Shown piece by piece: positions 8,714-17,190 of a stretch of DNA of 64,000 nucleotides (positions within the stretch are counted from its first letter, which is position 1; each line of letters starts with the position of its first letter). Source of the DNA: Flavobacteriaceae bacterium GSB9 (GTDB taxonomy: Bacteria > Bacteroidota > Bacteroidia > Flavobacteriales > Flavobacteriaceae). Both the position numbers and the translations under genes were made by a program. The DNA lies in the NCBI GenBank assembly GCA_022749295.1, contig CP062007.1, forward strand, positions 3,253,501 through 3,317,500. The letters are read 5' to 3'. The notes under the pieces are model-generated. The model was not told where the DNA came from and did not search any database. It was given only the letters and a program-made list of their open reading frames with translations.

Positions 8714-8730
8714 AAACGTAGATGTTTTAT

Positions 8731-8760
8731 TTGTCATTCCTGCGAAGGCAGGAATCCACA
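8731..8760. repeat. REP-like palindromic repeat (ATTCCTGC family)
   Basis: Stem ATTCCTGC (8736-8743) and GCAGGAAT (8748-8755) with a GAAG loop, inside the divergent cobB/trmH region. The same short palindrome, which in translation gives the well-known IPAFAGMT/IPAKAGIH artefacts, is scattered in many bacterial genomes as an extragenic repeat. I see only this copy in the window. Confidence 0.75.
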
Positions 8761-8792
8761 CTTTTTTATTAAATTGGAAATTTAACCAAAAT

Positions 8793-9449
8793 ATGACAGA
8801 TATAAAACTCATCGATTACCTTGAAGGCTATTTAACAGATAGCAGGCGCGAACGCTTTAGACAAGTTTTATCGCAGCGCACCAAGCATTTTACAGTGGCT
8901 ACCGAAGATGTTTACCAACTGCACAATACTAGTGCTGTTATTCGAAGTTGTGATGTGTTTGGCATTCAGGAAGTCAATATTATAGAAGAACAAAATACGA
9001 AACGTATAGATAGAGAAATAGCCATGGGCGCGCAAAAATGGGTGGATTTAAATCGGTACCATTCCGTAAAAAGTTGTATGACCGATTTAAAGAAAAAAGG
9101 CTATCAAATAGTCGCTACTACGCCGCACACCAACGATTGTGTGTTGCACGAATTTGACGTGACCAAAAAGTCCTGCTTTTTCTTTGGACGTGAAACTGAA
9201 GGCTTATCGCAGGACGTTTTGGATGAAGCTGACTGCTTTCTAAAAATACCTATGGTTGGATTTACTGAAAGTTTGAACATTTCGGTTTCGGCAGCTATTA
9301 TTTTACAGCATGTTACCACAAAACTAAAACAGACCAATATTAAATGGCAATTAACCGAAAGTGAACTACTTGAAAAACGTTTGGATTGGTGCAAAAAGAC
9401 AATTAAGAGTTATGAAGAGATTGTAGAAAGGTATAAAAGCCAACAATAA
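8793..9449 (+). CDS. trmH: SpoU/TrmH-family tRNA 2'-O-ribose methyltransferase
   Basis: A 218-residue SPOUT methyltransferase, probably forming Gm18 in the D-loop of tRNAs. Motif 1 is NTSAVIRSCDVFGIQEV (N-x-AA/SA-x-x-R), motif 2 is FFFGRETEGLSQDVL, and motif 3 is IPMVGFTESLNISVSAAIIL, together forming the trefoil-knot SAM site. The length and the C-terminal extension (SELLEKRLDWCKKTIKSYEEI) fit TrmH rather than RlmB. The start is ATG 8793; upstream in-frame sequence is the palindromic repeat. Confidence 0.9.
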   Translation: MTDIKLIDYLEGYLTDSRRERFRQVLSQRTKHFTVATEDVYQLHNTSAVIRSCDVFGIQEVNIIEEQNTKRIDREIAMGAQKWVDLNRYHSVKSCMTDLKKKGYQIVATTPHTNDCVLHEFDVTKKSCFFFGRETEGLSQDVLDEADCFLKIPMVGFTESLNISVSAAIILQHVTTKLKQTNIKWQLTESELLEKRLDWCKKTIKSYEEIVERYKSQQ

Positions 9450-9484
9450 TTCGTATTTTATTCTTCAACTAAAAAACATTCAAA

Positions 9485-9859
9485 ATGAAACACAATATGG
9501 TAGGTTGGTTCGAGATTCCAGTGAGCGACATGGATCGGGCCAAAGCATTTTACGAAACCGTTTTTAAGGTTAAAATCGATATACACGATTTTGGTGGGAT
9601 GCTTATGGGGTGGTTCCCGTTTAGTGAGGGTAAGGAAGGTGCTGCCGGAACACTGATAAAACAAGAAAGCTACATTCCTAGCCAAGAAGGCACTTTGGTT
9701 TATTTTATGAGTGACGATGTGCAGATTGAGTTGGACCGCATTGTAGCCGCTGGTGGAAAAATTTACCAACCTAAAACACAAATTTCTCCTGAACATGGTT
9801 TTATGGCAGCTTTTATAGATACCGAAGGTAATAGAGTAGCATTACATTCCAATAAATAA
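9485..9859 (+). CDS. VOC (glyoxalase/bleomycin-resistance fold) protein
   Basis: A 124-residue single-domain protein of the vicinal oxygen chelate superfamily. The beta-alpha-beta-beta-beta modules are apparent: WFEIPVSDMDRAKAFYETVF at the N-terminus and GFMAAFIDTEGNRVALHS at the C-terminus, with the terminal metal-type Glu replaced by non-canonical context. Substrate unknown; many such small flavobacterial members are uncharacterised. Likely a cytoplasmic homodimer. It follows trmH by 35 bp and may be cotranscribed; it converges on the gene at 9905. Confidence 0.85.
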   Translation: MKHNMVGWFEIPVSDMDRAKAFYETVFKVKIDIHDFGGMLMGWFPFSEGKEGAAGTLIKQESYIPSQEGTLVYFMSDDVQIELDRIVAAGGKIYQPKTQISPEHGFMAAFIDTEGNRVALHSNK

Positions 9860-9861
9860 AA

Positions 9862-9884
9862 AAGGAACCCGTTTAGGATTCCTT
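9862..9884. terminator. Weak hairpin between convergent genes
   Basis: AAGGAA / TTCCTT with inner CC/GG pairing, between the convergent VOC and CarboxypepD_reg-like genes. There are A/T-rich flanks but no clear long T run on either side. Confidence 0.4.
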
Positions 9885-9904
9885 ATAAATATAATTTTTG
9901 ATTC

Positions 9905-10681
9905 TTAAAGCCTTTTGCTTCGGTTTCGACTCAACAGTTTGTATTCTTCATAGCATCCACTAATGGCGTCGAGTATTTGCAGGTCGTTGGCCGTTTTTAT
10001 AAAGCCTTCAGAGTAATTACACTGGCTTACAATTTCATCTAAATCCACACGGTTTACGTTTAACAACACCATAAGCATTTCCCGGTCAAAACGTGAAGCT
10101 AATAAATTCCTGATTTCATCATCCTCTTTCATCTTTTTAAGCTTACGAAGCTCATTAGGCTTTTTGCCAAACATACGGTGCAGGAAATCGGCCGGATTGA
10201 AAAGAGAACCAATAACTTTGGTCAAACCAGATTTTTTGCTGGCTTCATAACCGGTGCCTTCCAAACCAGAAATGCTATATCTGTAATTTTTGTTAGGTTC
10301 CGGCACTTGCTCAATATCAACTTCCAAATATCCGGTTAACCTTAATTGGTTTACAACAACCTCTTCTAACGCCAAAGCTAACTCGGTTAACTCAATTTTA
10401 GAGCTCCCAAACTTTAACCAATCATTGGTTACGCGCACTTTTATAGATTTAAACCCTAAATATGAAAAGTGGAGTGTATCGTTGGCTTTTGCAGAAATTT
10501 TAAACTCACCTTTGCTGTTGGTAGTTGTTCCAATAACTTGGTTTAGGTTAACAATATTTACATTTTCCAATGGTTTATCATCGGAAGCATTAATAACAAT
10601 ACCCAATACTTTATCGGTCTCCTGAGCCAAACCTATAGTAGTAACCAATAACATTACAAAAAGTATAAAGTAGTGCTTCAT
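9905..10681 (-). CDS. CarboxypepD_reg-like domain protein, secreted or outer-membrane linked
   Basis: A 258-residue exported protein: signal peptide HYFILFVMLLVTTIGLAQ, then a carboxypeptidase-regulatory-like beta-sandwich (about residues 25-110), with GIVINASDDKPLENVNI and the NSKGEFKI and HFSYLGFKS strands typical of the plug-like domain found in Bacteroidota surface proteins. The rest (about 110-258) is a charged region without a recognised domain. Such single-domain proteins are common in Flavobacteriaceae, and their role is unknown. Start at ATG 10681 is chosen because it begins a good signal peptide; the frame extends nine codons further upstream. Confidence 0.82.
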   Translation of the reverse strand: MKHYFILFVMLLVTTIGLAQETDKVLGIVINASDDKPLENVNIVNLNQVIGTTTNSKGEFKISAKANDTLHFSYLGFKSIKVRVTNDWLKFGSSKIELTELALALEEVVVNQLRLTGYLEVDIEQVPEPNKNYRYSISGLEGTGYEASKKSGLTKVIGSLFNPADFLHRMFGKKPNELRKLKKMKEDDEIRNLLASRFDREMLMVLLNVNRVDLDEIVSQCNYSEGFIKTANDLQILDAISGCYEEYKLLSRNRSKRL

Positions 10682-10781
10682 GATGTGGTAAAACGCTAAT
10701 TTAAGCATAAAAGTACTAAAGAAAATATTTGCAGTGCTTTTCTATCTGTTTTTTGACTTAAGATTAACAAATAGGTTTAAT

Positions 10782-12551
10782 TCATCTTCTCGAGCGTCGT
10801 GGTCTTGAAACTGCAAAATCATTGCCGCCTGAGCGTCTTGATTTTGATTTGCCTTCAGAGCGTCGCTTTCCGTTTTTATTTCCAAACGATTTTTCACCAC
10901 CGCGTCGTTTTCCTCCTTTTTTTCCATTGCGTCGTTTTCCGCCACCGCCGCCTCGGTTTTCAGAAACTTCAACGTTTACAAAACGACCGTCGTGCTTAAA
11001 GTCTGTAAAGTGGGCCAAAACTTTATCTTTCAGTTCGTTTTCGGTGTTGAAAAACGAAAAACTATCTTTAGTTTCTACTTTAAAAACATCGTCGCGTCCT
11101 AAATCAAGTTGCTCTTTTAAAAAGTCTTTTAGCGACATCCAATCGAAACCGTCTTTTCCGCCAACATTAATAAAATATCGAGTTGAATCATTTTTAGCAT
11201 CTTGGCGTTCGCTATCGCTGGTGCTTGCCGAAATATTTAAATCCTTGGCCTTATTGTAATAGTTGAAGAATCGCGTAAACTCTACCGAGAATAGCTTTTT
11301 GATTAATTCATCTTTAGACGTGTCTTCAAACAATTCGTTGATACTGGACAAATATTTGTCTATTTCGTGGTTTATTTCAGTATTGTGGATTTTGTTAGCG
11401 AGCGACATGAGTTGTACTTCACAAATTTCCATGCCGTTGGGGATGTCTTTTTTCTCAAACTGACGTTTAATAATGCGCTCTATACTTTTTATTTTTCGAA
11501 CCTCACTTTTTGAAACAATAACCATAGAAACGCCTGTTTTTCCTGCACGGCCCGTACGACCAGAACGGTGGGTATAGGTTTCAATCTCGTCTGGCAATTG
11601 ATAGTTTATTACGTGGGTTACATCATCAACATCAATACCGCGGGCAGCTACATCGGTAGCCACCAACATTTGTATTTGTTTTTTACGGAAGGCGTTCATC
11701 ACCAAATCACGTTGGTTTTGACTAAGGTCGCCGTGTAATGCACCTGCGTTGTAACCATCTTCAATGAGTTTTTCGGCTACTTTTTGGGTGTCGCGTTTGG
11801 TTCTACAAAATACAACCGAAAAAATATCGGGATTGGCATCGGCCAATCGTTTTAAGGCTTGGTAACGGTCTCTGGCATTTACCAAATAGTATTCGTGCGA
11901 AACATTTGTGGTACTTTCATTTTTGTTTCCAACGGTTATTTCGTTGGGTTTATGCATAAAATTTTTGGCAATCGCCGCCACTTCTTTAGGCATAGTGGCC
12001 GAAAATAACCATGTGCTTTTATCTTCGGGAGTATACGATAAAATATCAGTGATATCTTCTTTAAAGCCCATGTTCAGCATTTCGTCGGCTTCATCTAAAA
12101 CAGAATATTCAATTTTTGTGATGTCAACCAAACGGCGGCTAATCATATCCTTCATTCTTCCAGGGGTAGCCACAATAATCTGTGCACCGCGTTTTATTTC
12201 GCGGGCCTGTTCCGTAATGCTTGAACCACCATAAACAGCAACAACGTTTAAACCTCTGCAGTACTTACCGTAAAGTTTCATTTCGTTGGCTATTTGTAAA
12301 CAAAGCTCGCGCGTTGGTGATAAAATTAAACCTTGCGTGGTTCGACTGTTGATATCTATTTTTTGAAGCATAGGGAAACCAAAAGCAGCAGTTTTACCGG
12401 TTCCGGTTTGTGCCAAGGCTACCAAATCGTCTTCAGAATTTAATAATACCGGAATAGCTTTTTGTTGTACTTCGCTGGGGGTTTCAAAGCCTAAATCGTT
12501 GATGGCTTGCAATAGATTGTCATTAAGACCTAAATCTTGGAATGTGCTCAT
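10782..12551 (-). CDS. deaD: DEAD-box ATP-dependent RNA helicase, DeaD/CsdA type
   Basis: A 589-residue RNA helicase that unwinds structured RNA, probably in ribosome assembly and cold adaptation. Motifs in order: Q motif region FETPSEVQQKAIP, Walker A AQTGTGKT (about residue 47), PTREL, ATPGR, DEAD (about 153), SATMP, VATDVAARGID and the HRSGRTGRAG box. A DbpA-like RNA-binding domain (about 465-540) follows (INVGGKDGFDWMSLKDFL, VNVEVSE), then a Gly/Lys/Arg-rich tail (540-589) for nonspecific RNA contact. The leader is long (about 124 bases if the TATCTTTG element at 12681 is the promoter) and contains two hairpins, suggesting post-transcriptional control. Confidence 0.95.
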   Translation of the reverse strand: MSTFQDLGLNDNLLQAINDLGFETPSEVQQKAIPVLLNSEDDLVALAQTGTGKTAAFGFPMLQKIDINSRTTQGLILSPTRELCLQIANEMKLYGKYCRGLNVVAVYGGSSITEQAREIKRGAQIIVATPGRMKDMISRRLVDITKIEYSVLDEADEMLNMGFKEDITDILSYTPEDKSTWLFSATMPKEVAAIAKNFMHKPNEITVGNKNESTTNVSHEYYLVNARDRYQALKRLADANPDIFSVVFCRTKRDTQKVAEKLIEDGYNAGALHGDLSQNQRDLVMNAFRKKQIQMLVATDVAARGIDVDDVTHVINYQLPDEIETYTHRSGRTGRAGKTGVSMVIVSKSEVRKIKSIERIIKRQFEKKDIPNGMEICEVQLMSLANKIHNTEINHEIDKYLSSINELFEDTSKDELIKKLFSVEFTRFFNYYNKAKDLNISASTSDSERQDAKNDSTRYFINVGGKDGFDWMSLKDFLKEQLDLGRDDVFKVETKDSFSFFNTENELKDKVLAHFTDFKHDGRFVNVEVSENRGGGGGKRRNGKKGGKRRGGEKSFGNKNGKRRSEGKSKSRRSGGNDFAVSRPRRSRR

Positions 12552-12635
12552 TTTAATATAAGTATTCGATTATGTTATGCAGTGTTACATAAGAAGAGAA
12601 TCGACATACTTAAACCTAAACTTCCAGTAACACAT

Positions 12636-12688
12636 CCTCACCCTGAGGAATTTAACTCAACTCTTTTGAGTTTCAGTCGGCAAAGATA
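12636..12688 (-). promoter_or_regulatory. Candidate deaD promoter and structured leader
   Basis: On the minus strand TATCTTTG (12681-12688) matches the -7 consensus. Just downstream are two hairpins: a perfect 7 bp stem AACTCAA/TTGAGTT (12654-12672) and a 5 bp stem CCTCA/TGAGG (12636-12648). They would sit at the 5' end of a leader of about 124 bases. Alternatively they form the end of the lysR transcript, but no T run follows. Confidence 0.4.
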
Positions 12689-12709
12689 GTCTTTTATTTG
12701 TCAATTAAG

Positions 12710-13606
12710 CTATTTTATGATTTTGTTGTGAATTAAGCGAAGTGCTTGGTTCAAAATAGGGTTTCGGTTATTGGTGTTCCAAACTACGGAAAGTACTGTG
12801 CGCTGGCGAATTCTGTTGAGTTCTATAAATTTAATTTTAGGATTGTTTTCGTCTATTAATGATTTTGGAACGATGGAAGTACCAAAATTGTTCTCAACTA
12901 ATTTGTAAATGGAACCAGCGTGGATAGTGTTGTGGTATATTAAGGGGCTAAATCCACTATCATCAAAAATTTCCATAACCTTGTCGTAGTAAGAAGCGCT
13001 ATATTCCGAATCGAACAGGATAAAATGTTCGTTTTTGAGCTGAATCATGCTTTTAAAGTTCGAAGCGTCTATAGGATGGTTTTTAGGTAGCACTAAGCAA
13101 AAAGGTTCTTTTAAAACGGGTTTGATGTCCAACCCTCTGGGAACGCGTTCCAAACGAATAAATCCAATATCGATATTTTGATTTAATAAACTTTCAATTT
13201 GACGGTTGTTGTCCATTTCCTTTAAACTGAACATAATATTTGGGTGGTTTTGCGTAAACTTTAAAAGTAAATAGGGTATAATGTGTTGCATGGCAGAGCC
13301 CACATAGCCGAAGTTGAGTTTTCCATCTTTGCCGTCTTCCAATAGTTTGGCGTGGTTTAAAATGGTGTTAAGGCTGTTTAGGTTTTTTGTTAACTCAGTT
13401 TTTAGGTATTCTCCGGCTGGTGTTAAAAGTACTTGGCGATTGTGCCGGTTAAAAAGTGTTATGCCTAAAAAATTTTCCATATCTTTTATTTGCCGGCTAA
13501 GTCCTGGTTGCGAGATAAACAGCTTTTCGGCAGCTTTTCTAAAGTGTAATTCGTCGGCTACAGCCAAAAAATATTTAATATGTCTTAATTCTAATTGATA
13601 ATTCAT
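12710..13606 (-). CDS. LysR-family transcriptional regulator, probable hut regulator
   Basis: A 298-residue LysR-type regulator. The N-terminal winged helix-turn-helix is clear (RHIKYFLAVADELHFRKAAE, SQPGLSRQIKDMENFLG, about residues 8-50), followed by the effector-binding domain (about 90-295) with two alpha/beta subdomains. It is divergent from hutH with 63 bp between start codons, the classical arrangement for a LysR regulator and its target. A perfect 13+13 bp inverted repeat spans this interval and overlaps the start codon of this gene, consistent with autoregulation. The likely effector is histidine or urocanate (inference). Many bacteria instead use the GntR-type HutC. Confidence 0.92.
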   Translation of the reverse strand: MNYQLELRHIKYFLAVADELHFRKAAEKLFISQPGLSRQIKDMENFLGITLFNRHNRQVLLTPAGEYLKTELTKNLNSLNTILNHAKLLEDGKDGKLNFGYVGSAMQHIIPYLLLKFTQNHPNIMFSLKEMDNNRQIESLLNQNIDIGFIRLERVPRGLDIKPVLKEPFCLVLPKNHPIDASNFKSMIQLKNEHFILFDSEYSASYYDKVMEIFDDSGFSPLIYHNTIHAGSIYKLVENNFGTSIVPKSLIDENNPKIKFIELNRIRQRTVLSVVWNTNNRNPILNQALRLIHNKIIK

Positions 13607-13644
13607 AACTATTAATAAGTGAATTAAATGGTATTAATAGTTAT
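13605..13644. promoter_or_regulatory. Operator dyad between lysR and hutH
   Basis: Perfect inverted repeat ATAACTATTAATA (13605-13617) and TATTAATAGTTAT (13632-13644), spacer 14 bases. It overlaps the regulator's start codon on one side and lies 13 bases upstream of the TAATTTTG -7 candidate (13657-13664) of hutH on the other. It is the expected position for a LysR-type binding site controlling both directions. Confidence 0.7.
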
Positions 13645-13669
13645 CAAATTTATCGATAATTTTGTAATA

Positions 13670-15184
13670 ATGGACAAGGTTTTTGAAAATCAGGTTTTTA
13701 TGTATGGTGTTGACCGTTTAACAGTCAATAAGGTTATGGCCATCTTAAAAGGTAGCATGCGGGCCATGTTGACCGACTATGCTATTTCTAAAATTAACGA
13801 TTGCCGTGAGAAGGTTGAAAATATGGCCAATTCACGCAAACCCATTTACGGAATTAATACGGGGTTTGGCCCCTTATGTGATGTTAAAATTTCTCCTGAA
13901 GAAACGGGGCGGCTTCAAAAGAACTTACTAATAACACACGCTGTGGGTGTTGGTAAGCCAATTTCGAAAGTGCTTTCCAAAATGATGATGATTTGTAAGG
14001 TACATGCCCTAAGTAAGGGATTTTCGGGTATTCGATTAAATGTCATTGAGCGTATTCTGTTTTTTATTGAAAACGATTTGTTGCCTGTTGTGCCCGAGCA
14101 AGGATCGGTTGGTGCCTCGGGCGATTTAGCTCCTCTGGCCCATTTGTTTTTGCCATTGATTGGAGAGGGTGAATTTTGGATGGGCGAAGACATAGTCCCA
14201 GCAAAAAAGGTTTTAAAAAGTTTTGACTTAGCGCCCATAGAATTAGCAGCAAAAGAAGGCTTGGCACTCATTAATGGAACACAGTTTGTTTTGGCACATG
14301 CTATTGTAGGCCTTCACAAAATGGGATATTTACTCGATTTGGCCGATGTGGCTGGAGCCATGAGTTTAGAAGGTTATCAAGGCAGTGAATCACCTTTCAA
14401 AGAACTACTGCATAGCCTGAGACCGTTTAAAGGGAATACCGTAGTGGCCGAGCGTATGCGTATGTTGTTTAAAGACTCAAATAATATAAAATCGCATGAA
14501 AATTGCGAGCGTGTGCAAGACCCATATTCCATGCGATGTATTCCACAGGTGCATGGGGCTTCCAGAAATGCTTATTATCATTTAAATGAACTGGCCGAGA
14601 TAGAAATGAACTCTGTTACCGATAATCCTATCGTATTGAATGAAACTGAAGCCATTTCGGGCGGAAACTTTCATGGGCAACCTTTAGCAATGGCTTTGGA
14701 CTATGCATCTTTGGCGGCTTCAGAATTGGGCAATATCTCAGATAGACGATGTTACCTCCTCATTGAAGGTAAATACGGATTGCCAAGATTGCTTACGGCA
14801 AGTGGCGGTTTAAATTCCGGGTTTATGATTCCGCAATATACCACAGCCGCGTTGGTTTCAGAAAATAAATCATTGTGTTTTCCTCCTTCAGCAGATAGTA
14901 TCCCCACTTCATTGGGCCAGGAAGACCACGTGTCAATGGGTAGTATATCAGGTAGAAAATTCAATCAAATTCTTCAAAATCTTGAAAAAATACTAGCAAT
15001 AGAATTGATGTATGCCGTACAAGCTATGGAATTTAGGCGTCCAAATACATTTTCATTGATTCTTGAAAGCAACTTTAAAATTATTAGAAACGTTGTTCCA
15101 AAACTGGAAGACGATAGAGTTTTAAAAGAAGATATAAATGCACTCGTAACTTTGGTAGAAAACCGTTCGATTGTAATTAAATAA
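13670..15184 (+). CDS. hutH: Histidine ammonia-lyase
   Basis: Converts L-histidine to trans-urocanate and ammonia, the first step of histidine degradation; cytoplasmic homotetramer. The sequence GSVGASGDLAPLAH contains the Ala-Ser-Gly triad that cyclises into the MIO cofactor. Other signatures are YGINTGFG, the substrate-binding region QDPYSMRCIPQVHG, and NFHGQP. With the ATG at 13670 it is 504 residues, the usual length. Because a -7 element (13657-13664) ends only six bases upstream, the ATG at 13700 (start of MYGVDRL) is an alternative that would leave a normal leader. It is first gene of hutH-hutU-hutI. Confidence 0.96.
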   Translation: MDKVFENQVFMYGVDRLTVNKVMAILKGSMRAMLTDYAISKINDCREKVENMANSRKPIYGINTGFGPLCDVKISPEETGRLQKNLLITHAVGVGKPISKVLSKMMMICKVHALSKGFSGIRLNVIERILFFIENDLLPVVPEQGSVGASGDLAPLAHLFLPLIGEGEFWMGEDIVPAKKVLKSFDLAPIELAAKEGLALINGTQFVLAHAIVGLHKMGYLLDLADVAGAMSLEGYQGSESPFKELLHSLRPFKGNTVVAERMRMLFKDSNNIKSHENCERVQDPYSMRCIPQVHGASRNAYYHLNELAEIEMNSVTDNPIVLNETEAISGGNFHGQPLAMALDYASLAASELGNISDRRCYLLIEGKYGLPRLLTASGGLNSGFMIPQYTTAALVSENKSLCFPPSADSIPTSLGQEDHVSMGSISGRKFNQILQNLEKILAIELMYAVQAMEFRRPNTFSLILESNFKIIRNVVPKLEDDRVLKEDINALVTLVENRSIVIK

Positions 15185-15192
15185 CATAAAAA

Positions 15193-17190
15193 ATGACATT
15201 TAAAGAGCAGATATTACAAGGTATTCCATTGGAATTGCCACCATCGTATAAGTATCCCAAAGATGCCAATCGTGCACCAAAGCGAAAGGATATTTTAAGC
15301 AAAGCTGAAAAACAATTAGCTGTTAAAAATGCACTGCGTTATTTTCCCAAAAAGTGGCACGAGGTTTTGGCTTCGGAATTCGCCCAGGAGTTAATGGATT
15401 TTGGTAGGATTTATATGTACCGTTTTAAACCAACATATAAAATGTATGCTAGAGATATTACTAAATATCCTGCAAAATCGTTGCAAGCGGCTTCCGTCAT
15501 GCTCATGATTCAAAATAACTTAAACCCGGAGGTGGCACAGCACCCCGAAGAGCTGATTACCTATGGCGGGAATGGTGCGGTTTTTCAAAATTGGGCGCAA
15601 TATTTGTTAACGATGCAATATTTAGCTAATATGACCGACGAGCATACCTTGCATTTATATTCAGGTCATCCTATGGGGCTGTTTCCTTCGCCAATACAGG
15701 CGCCTCGGGTAGTGGTAACTAATGGCATGATGGTTCCCAATTATTCAAAACCAGACGATTGGGAAAAATTCAATGCCCTAGGGGTTACCCAATACGGGCA
15801 AATGACGGCGGGTTCGTTTATGTATATTGGCCCTCAAGGTATAGTCCATGGTACTACCATTACGGTTATGAATGCGTTTAGAAAAAAGTTGTCAAAAAAC
15901 GGTTCCCCAGCTGGGAAAATATTTTTAACCGCCGGACTGGGTGGAATGAGCGGAGCACAGCCTAAAGCAGGAAACATTGTAGGTTGTATTACGGTGTGCG
16001 CCGAGGTAAATCCCAAAGCAGCCACTAAACGCTACGAACAAGGTTGGGTAGATGTTTTGGTCGATAACCTTAAAGATTTAGTTGCTAGGGTGAAAAAGGC
16101 TCAAACAGAAAAAGAAATCGTTTCTATGGCTTATATCGGCAATGTGGTTGATGTTTGGGAACGTTTTTATGATGAAAACATTTTTATCGATGTAGGTTCA
16201 GACCAGACTTCGTTGCATATTCCATGGACTGGTGGTTATTATCCTGAAGGGGTGCCGTATGAAGATGCAAACCGAATGATTAGGGAAGCACCAGAAAGAT
16301 TTAAAGAAAAGGTTCAAGAATCGTTGTGCCGTCATGCAGCAGCCATAAACAAACACGCCAAACGCGGCACTTATTTTTTCGATTATGGTAATGCCTTTTT
16401 GTTAGAGGCGTCGAGAGCAGGAGCTGATGTTATGGCGGCAAACAGTATCGATTTTAAATATCCTTCGTATGTTCAGGATATTTTGGGTCCCATGTGTTTT
16501 GATTATGGTTTTGGACCATTCCGATGGGTGTGCACTTCAGGAAAACCTGAAGATTTGGAAGCTACTGATGCCATGGCAGCTGAAGTTTTGCAGAATATTA
16601 TGCAAACGGCTCCTGAAGAAATACAGTTGCAAATGCAAGATAACATTACTTGGATAAAAAATGCAAAGTCCAATAATTTGGTGGTTGGTTCGCAAGCCCG
16701 TATTTTATATGCAGATGCTGAAGGGCGCACTAAAATAGCCCAAGCTTTTAATGATGCAGTGGGCAGAGGTGTTATCGGACCTGTTGTTTTAGGGCGCGAC
16801 CACCACGATGTTAGCGGTACCGATTCACCGTACCGGGAAACCTCCAATATTTTCGACGGCAGTAAGTTTACTGCTGATATGGCGATGCAAAATGTGATTG
16901 GCGATAGTTTTCGTGGGGCTACTTGGGTCTCTATCCATAATGGTGGCGGTGTTGGCTGGGGGGAGGTCATTAATGGCGGATTTGGTATGCTACTCGATGG
17001 TACAAAAGAAGCTGAAGAACGGTTGAAAAGCATGTTGTTTTTCGATGTCAATAATGGTATTGCTCGTAGGAGTTGGGCAAGAAACGACGAGGCATTATTT
17101 GCCATTAAACGTGAAATGCAACGAACACCTAATTTAAAAGTAACCTTGCCTAATTTAGTTAAAAACGAATGCTTGGAAAACCTATTTTAA
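15193..17190 (+). CDS. hutU: Urocanate hydratase
   Basis: Hydrates urocanate to 4-imidazolone-5-propionate using tightly bound NAD+ as electrophile. At 665 residues it belongs to the longer urocanase subclass. Conserved blocks: YGGNGAVFQNWAQY, LYSGHPMGLFPS, TAGLGGMSGAQPKA (NAD-binding), and near the C-terminus WVSIHNGGGVGWGEVINGGF. It begins eight bases after hutH, and its stop codon overlaps the hutI start (TAATG), giving translational coupling. Confidence 0.96.
   Translation: MTFKEQILQGIPLELPPSYKYPKDANRAPKRKDILSKAEKQLAVKNALRYFPKKWHEVLASEFAQELMDFGRIYMYRFKPTYKMYARDITKYPAKSLQAASVMLMIQNNLNPEVAQHPEELITYGGNGAVFQNWAQYLLTMQYLANMTDEHTLHLYSGHPMGLFPSPIQAPRVVVTNGMMVPNYSKPDDWEKFNALGVTQYGQMTAGSFMYIGPQGIVHGTTITVMNAFRKKLSKNGSPAGKIFLTAGLGGMSGAQPKAGNIVGCITVCAEVNPKAATKRYEQGWVDVLVDNLKDLVARVKKAQTEKEIVSMAYIGNVVDVWERFYDENIFIDVGSDQTSLHIPWTGGYYPEGVPYEDANRMIREAPERFKEKVQESLCRHAAAINKHAKRGTYFFDYGNAFLLEASRAGADVMAANSIDFKYPSYVQDILGPMCFDYGFGPFRWVCTSGKPEDLEATDAMAAEVLQNIMQTAPEEIQLQMQDNITWIKNAKSNNLVVGSQARILYADAEGRTKIAQAFNDAVGRGVIGPVVLGRDHHDVSGTDSPYRETSNIFDGSKFTADMAMQNVIGDSFRGATWVSIHNGGGVGWGEVINGGFGMLLDGTKEAEERLKSMLFFDVNNGIARRSWARNDEALFAIKREMQRTPNLKVTLPNLVKNECLENLF

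Noticed and set aside
8714-8812. N-terminal extension of the sirtuin (and the mirror extension of trmH)
   Set aside because: Both extensions translate the palindromic repeat; conserved family N-termini begin at 8713 and 8793.
10742-10972. Open frame on the minus strand and a long plus-strand frame (10822-11259) at the 3' end of the helicase gene
   Set aside because: They arise from the repetitive Gly/Lys/Arg-coding tail of deaD read in other frames; no separate start or conservation signal.
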